From contig JAKJHU010000066.1 of the NCBI GenBank assembly GCA_022316685.1, forward strand, positions 5,329,913 to 5,393,912: DNA of 64,000 nucleotides. Direction: 5' to 3'. The position numbers and the translations under genes were made by a program. Shown here in pieces: positions 34,976 through 46,600 of this stretch. This DNA is from Progne subis subis (Eukaryota > Chordata > Aves > Passeriformes > Hirundinidae). Positions within the stretch are counted from its first letter, which is position 1; every line of letters begins with the position of its first letter. The notes beneath the pieces were generated by a model. That model had not been told where the DNA came from. It made no database searches and was given only the letters and a program-made list of their open reading frames with translations.

Positions 34976-35311
34976 TGTGGGCCTGACATTTCCAAGTCTG
35001 AAGGGATTTCAGCCTGCTAGCAGTGCTAACTGTTTCCCAAGGGAAAAGTTCTTGAGAAAGCCACTTCTCAAAGCAATCTTGGCAGAACAACTATCCTTCC
35101 CCAAAACAATCTTCTCCAGGTGGTGTTTTGCTCTTTCTCTAGTTTCACCAGTGGGATGAGAGAGGTGTCATTCCTAGTCACCAATCACATTAAGTCTGTA
35201 TCAGAGCACCTTATAAAAGGTGGTAAGAATTGGACAATAAAGCCTTCTATACTCTTTGCCTTCTGAAAAATACTCGGAGTCTTTTGTCCTTCTTCCTGTC
35301 CTACAGTGACA
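34976..35311 (+). mobile_element. Solo LTR (family 3) with exact 6-bp duplication
   Basis: The element runs TGTGGGCCTGACATTTCC to CTACAGTGACA (TG...CA) and is flanked by the exact duplication GTCATC at 34970-34975 and 35312-35317. A TATAAAAGG box at about 35212 is followed by AATAAA at 35236-35241, as expected for an LTR promoter and polyadenylation signal on the + strand. No internal retroviral sequence adjoins it. The 6-bp duplication fits an ERVK-like integrase. Confidence 0.93.
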
Positions 35312-35317
35312 GTCATC

Positions 35318-35544
35318 TTCTCCTCCTTCTCCTCCTTCTCCTCCTTCTCCTCCTTCTCCTCCTTCTCCTCCTTCTCCTTCTCCTTCTCCTTCTCCTTCTC
35401 CTTCTCCTTCTCCTTCTCCTTCTCCTTCTCCTTCTCCTTCTCCTTCTCCTTCTCCTTCTCCTTCTCCTTCTCCTTCTCCTTCTCCTTCTCCTTCTCCTTC
35501 TCCTTCTCCTTCTCCTCCTTCTCCTTCTTCTCCTCCTCCTCCTC
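35318..35544. repeat. Polypyrimidine (TTCTCC)n tract
   Basis: About 225 bp consist only of C and T: first 9-bp TTCTCCTCC units, then a long pure run of 6-bp TTCTCC units, then mixed CTT/CCT. It starts immediately after the 3' target-site duplication of the LTR. Open frames on both strands (poly-Leu, Ser-Phe, Lys-Glu) are artefacts. Confidence 0.98.
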
Positions 35545-37994
35545 AGTAATTAACACACCTGTTGCTGCTCAGGGATGAGGTCACCTCTATTCCCTTCTCC
35601 TACAATCAGTGTTGTTTCTCTCCTCACTGTGCTCAGCGGCACCTGCACAGAGCCACATCCATGAAAATCTCAGCATGGACTGACCTCAGCTCTGCTGCTT
35701 CCCAGATAAAACCTTCCCACTGCCATGAATCCATGAGGAATCACCCACGGCTCCGTTGCCATCTCATTCCAGGACTGGAGGGTTGGGTCTCACCTGCCAG
35801 GATTCCCAAGAGCCGCTCCATGTCACCCTGGCCAGCTGGCCTTTGTCTTGGTTCGAGCTCTTCCTCCCACCCAGGATGCCTGGAATTAAATCTCGTGCGT
35901 TTCACAAACGCTGAACCATCCCCTGCTGTTTCAGGGTGTGCGAGGAGACAGCTGAGGAGCTGGAAAAAGAAAAGCATGGAGTAAAAAATCCACACAGCTT
36001 GAGGGGATCCCGGGACTCAGGGGAATGTAGATTCCTGAGGATACAGGGAATTTCTGCAGTTTGGTTTGGAAATTTGGAGCAGAATCCTGGGGGAAGGTGC
36101 TCAGGACTGGGGGCAGCTGAGTTCTCCTGGGAGCTGGGAATTGAAAATCAGCTCAGATTTTTTTTTTTTCTGGGAATTCATGAGGGAACTTTGCTGGTGC
36201 TGAATAAAGTCAAAGTGTTTTATGTCTGTTAAATCATTGTCCCTTGGCAGCAGAGCCTCTCTGGGTGACTGAAATCCTTCCTACAACTTCTGCCTCTGCT
36301 CTGAAGCAGGACTTTAAACTCCTCACTCAGCTTCCCATGACCAGATCCTTTGGAACCAGAGGGATAATTAAGGTTATTCAATCAGTTAACAGTTAGAACC
36401 CAAATCACTCCAGGCAGCTCTAACATTCCTGCAATGCAGACTTTGACTTCTCAGTACCTGGGTTACACCACTTGCTCTGTTCTCGCTTTAGAGGAGACTG
36501 AACAAATACCAAAATTAAACAAAAACCTCAGTGGGAAATGTGATCAAAGTTCAGTAGCCAAATATTTATTTAGTTACTAGGAGAGTTCTTGGGGCTGAGG
36601 ATTTATGTTCTAACAGTCAGAGCTGTTAAAATAAAACATCATTTATAATTTCAGCTCTGGTTGAAACTTGGGGTTTTTTAATAAATCAATATTTTCCAGA
36701 TATTAAAGGGCACGAGTGTGACTTTCAGGCCTCGCAGAGGATGTTCCACGCAATGGTGAATAAATATAAGAGCAAAAAGTGTAATATTTCACTTGGCAGC
36801 ATCCTCCTGACAATAAAAATTCATCTTCCTTTGTAAGAACTTCATCCTGAAATGTCATGTACACGAATGCCAGGAGTGTCTGGAACAAGGGGAAGAAGGG
36901 GCAGTGGTAGGAAATGACAGGGGCTGTCCTGGATTCATGCTTATAAACGAGATTTCCATCCTTTGATTGTTTCTCTTTTCTGCCCCAACAACTTGAGATT
37001 CAGTCCTGGTCCCAAGGTGTTCAGTGAGTGATCAGGACATGAATTTTTGGTGCAATGCCAGAAATTCCCTAATCCCAACAAGTCCAGGAGGCGGTGGCCC
37101 TGGGGGAAGGCAGCAGTTTTTCCAGCAAAGCTTCCTTGGATGCAAACGGGGAATTTATAGGCACAGAAAGAAAACATCCAGAAAGCACGAGGTGGAGCCG
37201 GGCAGGTCTGATTTTGGGAGAACTTAAAAAGAGGCGTGACCTGCTGGTGCTTTTGGGGGTGAGGCTGTCAAAGGCCCCTTCCCAGAGATAAAAAATTCAA
37301 TAACCTTTGGCTGTGGATGTGCCACAATTATCCCTCATTTAAACCCAGCTGTGCTAATGGGGAGTTTTATCACGCTGGGGAGTCTCTGCACTCTTCATTA
37401 TTTGGTGTTTGCTGAGCTGATGGCTCTTCCATGGCTCTGCCCTTATCTGCTCCCCTTCAGAATTGGATTTTATATTTCCCGAATCAGCCAGATATGACAA
37501 AGTCATTTCCCTCTGCTCTTGTCTTTTCAGGGAACACAAACTCCTTTTTGACAATAGCCATTTCAGGATTAAAGTTGCTGGGAGAAGGTGAATTTGCTGA
37601 GGAAGTCGAGTCAATTTTAAAGGGATTTTTTAGGAAAATGGAAAGTCGGGTTTCCCCTCCTCATCTTCTGTGCTTTGTCAGCTGCAGACAGAGCACAACC
37701 TCATCCTTTTCCTTTGAGGAGCTTCAGCCTTCTGAGGCTCCCTGAATATTTTAGAGAAGGAATTATTATGAGCCACGAAGGAGGTGAGACAACCTTTTTA
37801 AAGATTTTTAACATTTCTGTGACCGTTGTTTGCTGTGTGCAGGGAGGAGGATGTAAGATGAGCTGTTGGCTTCAGGAGTTGGAGCTGCCCTTCAAATTCG
37901 GCTGCTCTTGGCATCTTCGTGACTTCAAGATTGTCGTGATTGCCTGGGAATGACTGCCAGGCTTCCAGACTCTTGAGTTTGGGATTGCTTTGTC

Positions 37995-38203
37995 ATGGAA
38001 TCAAATGGTTTGGGTGGGAAGGGACCTCAAAGCCTACCCAATTCCAAACCTCCCACTGTCCCAGGGTCTCCAAGCCCCAATGTCCAACCTGGCAGTGGAC
38101 ATTCCAGGGATCCAGGGGCAGCCACAGCTGCTATGGGAATTCCAGCCCAGGCAGGAATTCCTTCCCAAGATCCCTGCCCTCTGGCAGTGGGAAGCCATTC
38201 CCG
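37995..38203 (-). mobile_element. CR1 LINE, first part, split by an LTR
   Basis: It starts ATGGAATCAAATGGTTTGGG and runs to GGCAGTGGGAAGCCATTCCCG. The CR1 order continues without loss in 38766-38845 (TTCCCTGCGTCCTGTCCCTCC), so the LTR between them interrupted a single CR1. Confidence 0.92.
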
Positions 38204-38765
38204 TGGGGTTTTTTATCTTCTTTTCTTCTGTTAGAGCCGGGGTTAAACGCTCGGGCGATGCAGTTTTCACGTTCGGACTGAGATGTTTATTAATTCTTAT
38301 CTCTGTTACAGCCTCACAAGCTGTGAGTTCTGGCTAACAGGGTGAAAAATGGCTCTAACTCTTTCCAAGGTCTTTTAAGCCCTAATTGTCCAATTATGAG
38401 ATGACACCTAAATTATTTTTACTTTTAACCCAATAACCAACCATCCATGGTTCGCAATGGGGATTTTTCTATACAATTACAAAATCCCACCCAGACCCAT
38501 GAAGAAGAAGATGAAAGAAGGACTCAGCCTACACCCTAAATCCTCCACCTTGCTTTATATACATTCCTGTATTCTAAACCTCTAAACTCTGAGTTTTGCA
38601 CCCTGTGCTGTCACACACTTCTATTGAACTCCACAGCCACAATCCCAGTGCTGAGATTTAATTTTGGAGCCTTTTCCAAGGCCTCAGGTCAATGCAGCGT
38701 TTGCTTAGGGGTCAGTGCCCATCAGCACAGAAAGCCTGGAATTCTCAGCGCCCAGGGTTCCAACA
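38204..38765 (-). mobile_element. Solo LTR (family 2, long copy) nested in CR1
   Basis: On the minus strand the element runs TGTTGGAACCCTGGGCG to AAAAACCCCA (TG...CA), with flanking AGGGAA and CGGGAA, a 6-bp duplication with one mismatch; CR1 copies elsewhere read AGGGAA here. It contains a TATATAAAG box and a downstream AATAAA on the minus strand. It matches the deleted copy at 20435-20707. Confidence 0.93.
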
Positions 38766-38845
38766 TTCCCTGCGTCCTGTCCCTCCAGGCCTTGTCCCCA
38801 GTCCCTCTCCAGCTCTCCTGGAGCCCCTTTAGGCCCTGAGCTCCT
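38766..38845 (-). mobile_element. CR1 LINE, second part, beyond the nested LTR
   Basis: CCTGTCCCTCCAGGCCTTGTCC, then CAGCTCTCCTGGAGCCCCTTTAGG, continues the CR1 interrupted at 38203. The match ends near 38845. Confidence 0.9.
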
Positions 38846-40837
38846 CCAGCTCAGATAAATCAGGATTGTCTTTTCTCTTCCAGAAGGTTCACTGGAGTTA
38901 AACTTTCTGCATCTGTACCGTGTGTCCGTGGCTGTCACAGCTGCTCTTCCCTCAGCCCCTTCGTGTGGAGAAATCTTCATTTGCTCGTTGTGTCACATTC
39001 ACCATCTCTGTGTGGACCACGTCTGGGTCATCCTTGATGAGTTACAACAGCATTTTCATGCAGTTCCAGTTCTAACTGGAAAAACAGCCACCAGCCTGAG
39101 GGGACACCTCCTGTCCCGTCACTGCCTTCTCCACAAAGAGAAAACATCTTCAGGAACCGATCCTGAGGCCATCCAGCCTCTCTTTACTGCTGATATTTTC
39201 TCCTGCTCACCCCGAATTCCGAGGGGTTGTGGAAGATGTTTTCACCTCTTCCTCTGCAGATGGGCAGCGCTTCCCCCACTGTCCCAGTTTGGGTGAGCTA
39301 GGACTTGGTTCAAAAGCAGGGGAGGGAAAAAATGAGGTTTTCTGCAGCTTTTTACCAAAATCCTGCATTTCCCTGCCACTGCCTGGTTTTATTAGCGGTC
39401 ACACTGAGCATTTGCATCTCATTTTCCAGCCACAGATCTCAAAAACGCTTTTTCAAAGCTCGATGAGGGCCATTAGAGCATCGAGACCATCCTGGGCCAC
39501 TTTGCCCTGGGAGGATCATCAGCCTCTCCTTTGCTTCCCTGAGCCTGGAATGGGCTTTGATGGCTGAGAGGGATCATCCTGCCCCTCTCCAGGAAGGATG
39601 ATTCTCAAATGGACTCCGGAGCCCCTTCCTGCCACAGGGAGCTGTCATTTAAAGTCACTTTACGGCCCCTCCAGAGTGCTGCAGAGGGGTTTCAGCACAA
39701 ATGGAAATCAGTGTGTGGAGGGGAAATTGCTGCCTTTCATTTTGCAGCCAGGCCACCCAGCAGTGCTGAGCTCAGGCAGGGCTTTGTGTTTAACCCCCTA
39801 ATGAACTGAATTCAGCTCTAAAATGGGGCTCTATTCCTCTCAAGCTGCAGCTGGGGTTTGTTTTTTTTTTTTTGGGTTGTTTTTTTTTTTTCTCACCCTG
39901 TCACTGAACTTGTAGCACATCTTGCTGTATTGATTGCTCACAGGGGATTGATTCTTTTTTTTTTTTTAGATATATTAATAGAGAACCTTATTTAAAAGCC
40001 AGATTAGAGATGATCAACACGGGCCTGCCCTGGGGCAAGGGAAGGGACTTGGTGAACGCTGTGGCTTTGTTATTGCAACAAAAGCAAACTTCTGTCCAAG
40101 CCAGAAAAAGCTGCACATTTCCACCAAATGCAAACCCACGTGCCATTAAATTAACGAGGTGAATCTTGAGCGCTTTGATTATTTGGTGAATATCTGCTGC
40201 TTCGATCTGGCTTAATCCAAGTGACAGCTTTTTATTTGAGTTTCACAAATAGCCTTATTTTCCAATATTTCTTCTTCCCCGCTGCCTGGGAGGTTGGGGC
40301 TCTTGTGGAAGGGCACAAATCCTGGGCAGCCGCCCTTCCCTGGACCTCCTTTGTGTGATCCTCCCCAGCTTGCTGTGCACCCCTGGGTGCAGGAATTAGC
40401 CTGGTGATGGACAAAGCCGCTTCAGAACTTGTTGGAGGAGCAGAGGAGAGGAAGGAAAAGCTCTTCTCGGGCATTTTATCCGCTTGGCCCTGCCTCGTGT
40501 CCACAGATCCTTTTGTGCATCCCACACACTCGGCCCGTTCCTGCTCTGGGACGCTCGGAGATTCCCAAGGTTCTCCACAGGCTGCTCCAAACCCCGGCAC
40601 ATCCACAGCGAGCTGGGCGTGGTGTTTATTGAAGGAACAAGATCCCTGCCTGGTCTCCTGGCTTTCCCAGGTGGGAATTCCCTGCAGCAAGGACAGGGAG
40701 CTCTGCCACCCTCGAGAGTGAAATGGGATCTGTCGAGTCCAAACCAAGGCAGGGGTGATCAGCTGCTAATTAATCACCACTTACAGCTTTGGTAGATGGA
40801 CTTGGACTTAGCAAAGCTGCTGCAAACAGCTGGGAGA

Positions 40838-41115
40838 GCTCAGAGGGCCTGAAGGGGCTCCAGGAGAGCTCCAATGGGAACGGGGACAAGGCCTGGAGGG
40901 ACAGGACACAGGGAATGGCTCCCACTGCCAGAGGGCAGCGCTGGATGGGATCTTGGGAAGGAATTCCTGCCTGGGCTGGAATTCCCAGAGCAGCTGTGGC
41001 TGCTCCTGGATCCCTGGAATGTCCAAGGAAGGATTGGAGCTCCCTGGGGTCGTGGAATTATCCCTGGAATGAGCTTTGAGGTCCCTTCCCACCCAAACCG
41101 GTTCAGGATTCTGGG
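40838..41115 (+). mobile_element. CR1 LINE 3'-end fragment
   Basis: It starts at GCCTGAAGGGGCTCCAGGAGAGC and runs to GAGGTCCCTTCCCACCCAAACC. Confidence 0.92.
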
Positions 41116-41278
41116 ATTTGGGACACTCAGAATCCATTCAGAGGGATTTTTATGGAAAACAGGGAGAGGAAAGAGAGGGGAAGGGAAGAGAGACCCTTGG
41201 TGGTGTCCTGAGATTCCAAGTGAAGCCCCTGAATCCATCAATTTCTTGGGGAGGAGATGGATCCAATCTCAGGCTTTG

Positions 41279-41655
41279 GAGGCAGGCTGGGAGAGCTGGG
41301 AATGTTCTCCTGGAGAAGGGAAGGATCCAGGGAGAGCTTCCAGAACATTCCAGGGCCTGAAGGGGTTCCAGGAGAGCTGCAGAGGGACTGGGGACAAGGC
41401 CTGGAGGGACAGGACACAGGGAATGGCTTGAGATTGGAAAAGGGGAGATTGGGGTGGGATCTTGGGAAGGAATTCCTGTTTGGGCTGGAATTGCCAGAGT
41501 AGCTGTGGCTGCCCCTGGATCCCTGGAGTGTCCAAGGCCAGGTTGGACATGGGGGCTGGGATCAGCCTGGGATGGTGCAAGATTTCCTGCCCATGGGATT
41601 GGAACTGGATGGGCTTTGAGGTCCCTTTCCCACCCAAACCATCCCAGGATTCTAC
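41279..41655 (+). mobile_element. CR1 LINE 3'-end fragment
   Basis: It starts GAGGCAGGCTGGGAGAGCTGGG, has the variant GATTGGAAAAGGGGAGATTGGGG block also seen at 26.8 kb, and ends CCCACCCAAACCATCCCAGG. It lies 160 bp after the previous copy in the same orientation. Confidence 0.93.
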
Positions 41656-42961
41656 AGCCAAGAGCTGAGCAGAGCAATTCCAGCAGAGAACAGGAGTCCA
41701 TCCTGCTCCCTCCTGGCTGAGTTGACTCTTGGAGGACTAAAATCATGTAAAAATTGGGATAGCAAAGTGTTCAAACCCCTTCCAGACCAGCAGGGAGCTG
41801 CTGACTTCATGGAGATAAAACATCTGAGCGTGAGGAGATCATTTTGGTTTATTTTAGAATTTTGGCACGAAATAGCTTAAAAATGGCTCTGCTTTGCTGG
41901 AGCTCGGGGATTGAAAGCACACGGTCACCTAAAAGCTCCTGTTTTCCCATCAGAGTGATCTCCCGGTGCCTTCTAGAGCTTTTTTTTCCCCCTCTGGAAT
42001 GTCTGCAGTGAAGGTTTCCCCATGGATTGCCACCCTCCCCCAGCCTCAGCGCCTTCCATCAAATATTTACTGGGATGAGGAGATCAGACAGAGGCTTCCC
42101 TGCCCTGGCTGCTCACTTATGGGTTGTTGTGGGAGACAACACCGGGAATCTGTGCCGGGATCGATCCCTGGGGTCAGCACTTAACTCGCCATCATCATTA
42201 CGCTAATTGCTCTCACTCCATCTTTCCTTCCTCCCACCCTAAAGGCAGGGGATTGTCATGTAAATAAGTGACCTAATCAGCAAAGCTTTCACAGCTTTTT
42301 ACAGCTGAGATCCCAGGAAATCGGGGTTTTTGTGGGATCGGCTCCAAGGAGCCTGCTGGATGCTCCTGTTGGTTCATCCCAGTGCTTTTATCTCCTCTGG
42401 AGAAAACGATTCCCTGCTGGCGAGGATGGAGAGCAGAAAGCGCTCCCTGCTCCTCCTCGGTGTGACAGAGCTGATTCCTTCTCCTGCCCTGGGAAGGGCA
42501 AAAAAAAAATTGTCAAAGTTACGGGATGGAGACTCAAAAATCGCAGCCGGGGTTTGGCGTCTCCATTGGGTCACTCCGATCTCAGCAGCACTTGAATTCC
42601 TCTGGGATCTGGGGAAAACCAGGAGTTTTGAGATAACCAGGAGTTGTGGAGAAATCAGGGCAGAGTCTGATCATCCTGGTGCTTGTCCCTTTTTCCTTCC
42701 TGTTCTTCACCCGGAATTTGAAAACTCCTCATCATTCCCATGGATATTCCCATTCCCATCTTCCTCTGGATTCCCTTGGACAAAACTCGTTCATTCTTTG
42801 TCTTCCAGGCCTCTGGGCTTGCTCCTCTTGCTTCACAAACCAATCTGTTCCAAACAAACAGCGCTCAAAAACCACACTTTTATCTATAACTGTGTATATA
42901 TATATATAGCTAAGTGACTTATTAAAGAAATATGGGTATTGATCCAGTATCGATACCCAAC

Positions 42962-43608
42962 TGTGACGGACAAAAACTCTCCAACAGTTTAAAGTTAGAA
43001 AGTGTATGTTTATCACGGCCGGGCAGCACGCGGGATATTTCCCTAATTCGCACTGCAAAATTCACAGGTGATTACAAAGCCTTTTATTTACAAAAGCGTT
43101 GAATACCCAAAATACAAATGCATATTCATACCCCTGTCACCTCCCATTCCTCGCTTCCTATGCTAATCAGCAAAAAGGCAATTAACCATGTGTACTTTGT
43201 TTCTTAAAATGAGTCGGGGGTCTGTTCTGGGGAGGGGTCACCCAAAATGAGGAAGGAAGATGAGTCTTCCTCGTCCTGACCTTTCTACCTTTTCAATGCA
43301 TTCATGACAAATGGATCCTTGGTAGAACTTACAGTTTCCTGTGTTCAGTGGGTCCTTGAAGCAGGAAATCTGCAGCTGTCTTATGTCCTATTTACCACAT
43401 TTTGTTCTTCATTACAAGCACAACTACATAAACATAAACCTGACAAGAAATGAGTTACAAGATCCGGGGCAGCTTATCTAAGATCCGGCTTCTGTTAACT
43501 GCCAACAAAGATTACCTATCTACTTCAGCTAATTCAGCAACTTATTATCTTAACTTTCCTAAAAATCCTTAGTTCCTCAAAATTAACATCTCATAAGGAT
43601 CTGTTTCA
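42962..43608 (-). mobile_element. LTR-like element (family 4), minus orientation
   Basis: Its right part aligns block by block with 1-225 (GATCCGGGGCAG, TTAACTTTCCTAAAAATCCTTAG, TCTGTTTCA). On the minus strand it has AATAAAAGG near 43083-43090 and ends GTTTTTGTCCGTCACA. TG...CA limits are plausible at 42962 and 43608, but I find no target-site duplication, so the left boundary is uncertain. It may be part of a longer, decayed retroelement. Confidence 0.65.
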
Positions 43609-46600
43609 CTGTATTTATTTTCACTATACTTTTACTCGTGGTCATCACCTTTGGGAATTTTATCCCTTTCTCTTCCACTAAGTCCAACAAGCCTAGGAGA
43701 TCTGAGGTTCTTTTGCAAATCCATCCCTCTCATGAGGGTCCAGAGGAATCCTTCAGGGAGGTTTTGAGGTCATTATTTTGGGAAGGTGCAGCTCAGTATC
43801 CTGGAGGACTCTGAAGAAAAAAGGGGGGGCGATTTTTTGGTTTGCCGTGGGCTGATGGAATGTGATCTCCCCTGTTTTTAAGGAAAATTTGGTGGAGCAC
43901 ATTGGGAAACACCAAACAGGAAAAAAAAAAATAATAATAAAAATAAAATCCTTCCCAGAACTCAGAAGAAGCTGAAAGGATTAGTCAAAATCAAGTCAGT
44001 TCCGAGATAATAGAATTCAGCCCGGGAAATAATAATGCTGAGAAGGGCAAGTTCTGGGAAAGTTACATCATAAATGATCGAAAACAGAGGAATCTTCCCA
44101 GTTGAGGAGCACTGGAACAGCAAATCCTGGATTTTTTAGGGAATTCTTCCATAGCGAAAACAACTCTGTTCCTAACCCTGTGTCAGGATCCTGCTCCTAA
44201 TACTCCCTGCACAATTTTGCTTCCTTCTGTGAAAACAAACAAACAAACAGCTTTTTAGTGAAAAAACACCTGGTCTTAGGAGGTTTTTTAATGAACCAAT
44301 TGTTTGGGGGTGGTTTTCAAGCCTTTTTCAGACTGCAAAGTGCTTAAAGAAAAGTGTGGATCGACCAAACCTCCCAGGGGTTGTAGGATGGAGCTCAAAC
44401 CTCCACCACACACTTTTTATGTTGCCCCTCTATTTTTATTTAACAGATTCCTTTTCCCCCCCCAGATAATAAAATAATCCTTTTTTTTTCCTTCTTTTTC
44501 TTTTTTCTTTATTTTTTTTCCCCAAGGCTGCATCCTTGCAGAAAAAAAACCCAGAAAACAAACCACTTTTTGGACAGTTACTGCCTTTTTAAAAGTGCTA
44601 ATTTCCTGGGGAAATTTATTCCCGGCAGCGGAGGGAGGCGAGGAGCTCCGCAGGCATCGCTAACGAGACAATTCATTAAGTGCTGAGTGTACACATGCCG
44701 TAAAAAAACCCAAAAAAACCACATTAATTCCCCAAATGAAAAACTAATAGAGTGTTCAGGCTGCTCTTTATCACCAGTGACAGGCTGGGCTCTGCTCATC
44801 ATTGCTGTTTACCCAGCTGATGGAGGCTGCGGCTCTTCCCGACCACCCAAAAAGGTCGGGATGCGCTTTTTTTTTTTTTCCCCAGCTTTGTCCCTTCTCC
44901 TGCAACTTGGATTTTAAGGTCACAAAGGCGGCGGGAGGAGGTTCTCAGTGCCAGCCCTTCACTTCTGTCTTCTTGCTTTCCTTCTCCTCTTTTTCCTCGC
45001 CTTTTTTTTTGGTTTTTTTGTTTGTTTTTTTTTTTTTTTTTCCCCCTCCTTGCAGTTCCTCCCTGTGACGCTGCCAGAACCTCGAGGAGATCTGCAAGGG
45101 GGAAATCCTTCAGTTTCCTCCAACCCAGCCCTGATTTTTCTCCGAGGAAAATGGGACTCATTAGTGGAAATTTGCTAGGAGTTTTATTAATGAGCAGCTC
45201 TCCCCGAGCTCGTTTCCTCTTCGCTTCTGTTTGTCCTACAAGAGTGACTTTGTCCCTTGATCCCGGCCGAAGGTGAATTCCCAGTAAAACGCTGGGGTTT
45301 TAGACAATTTAGACAGCTGACATCCCAAACCCAGGTGTGAGGTGCCAGCTGAAGGTTGGGCTGATGGCCTTTAAAGTTCCAGCCTTCTCGGTTCCATTCC
45401 ATGATCTTGGAAGTCTCGGGAGAAATCATTCCTTGGAGTGTTTCATCTCCCTGGATTTAAACCCTACAAAAGATAATGATTTAGGTAAAAAGCAGCAATA
45501 CCTGGGTGAATATTGGAGGTATCTGTTGATATCTGAGAGGCCCAAATGTTCACAGCTCAGAGGAACACAGGGGAGGTGTCAACCCCAAAATCCAGCTTTG
45601 CTTCCTGAATTCCCATCTCTATGAAATGAACCCCGTGAGAAACAGAGAATCAAAATCCAACTCCAGCTTTTATGGCTCATTCCAGTCCTTTCCTAGAAGG
45701 CTGGAATTCCCAAATGGGCCAGTTTAGGAGAAGGCAGTGACTGCTCTGTACCTTGGAGTCACCTTTTGGTGGGGCAGGGACACCTTGGCGATGTTCTGTC
45801 CCCTCACAAAGTTTCCCTCACCAGCAGCACCTTTCTCTTGCTCAGAATCCCACACAGAGGTGGCTTTAAAATAATAAAATATTAAAAAATATTAATTTTT
45901 TCATGCTTTTTTGGGTGTAGAAATCAGAGGTTTCCCAGCAGAAATCCCGCTGAAACGAGTCCTGGATGTCGGACCTGACGTTCACACCCTACTCCTTTAA
46001 AAAATAATCACACCTCTAACTCTGCCCGGCTTCACCCAAAGCTTTTTCCTCTGAACACCGGATTTTCTCCTTTTTTGAAGGTGTTTTAGGAGCGATTTTT
46101 TGTCCTTGTGGCATCCTCGTGCTGCTAAGAGCTGAGGCACAGGGAACTGAGTCAGCTGGAATGGCAGTGATGGATAAAACCCCATTATCCGGGTTTTACC
46201 TGCTGGGAGCTCCAGCCCTGAAAGAGCTCTGAGATCCCCAGGAGAAGTATCCAGCAGAGAGAAGAGTTAACCCTGACTCTCTAAAGGCTTCATCCAACCC
46301 CTACCCCATGACAAATTCCCTTCTCCCTGTGTTCTTTTGGAGTTAGCTCTTCTGGAGAGGAAGGGAGGAAGAAATTCAAATTTAAGGAGCTGTGAACTGG
46401 TTCTTAAATTCAGCAGGAGTTTCTTGCTGCATCCCTCTCCCAAAGAAGAGGGATCTTCCCTCAAAATGTCTCCGTGAGCCTTTCCTTTCCCCCATAAAGC
46501 AAATTAGGGAACGCTCTGCAAATCCTGAGCGTTTTGGAGGTTCCTTCCTCAGCTCCAGGGCGCGGCGTTTGTCTCCTTGGATCGATTTTGCTCCCTGTGC

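Noticed and set aside
35185..35556. Lys-Glu, poly-Leu and Ser-Phe open frames
   Set aside because: All come from the TTCTCC tract read in different frames.
35562..35984. 140-residue frame after the TTCTCC tract
   Set aside because: No domain or similarity recognised and no splice or promoter context; kept only as intron.
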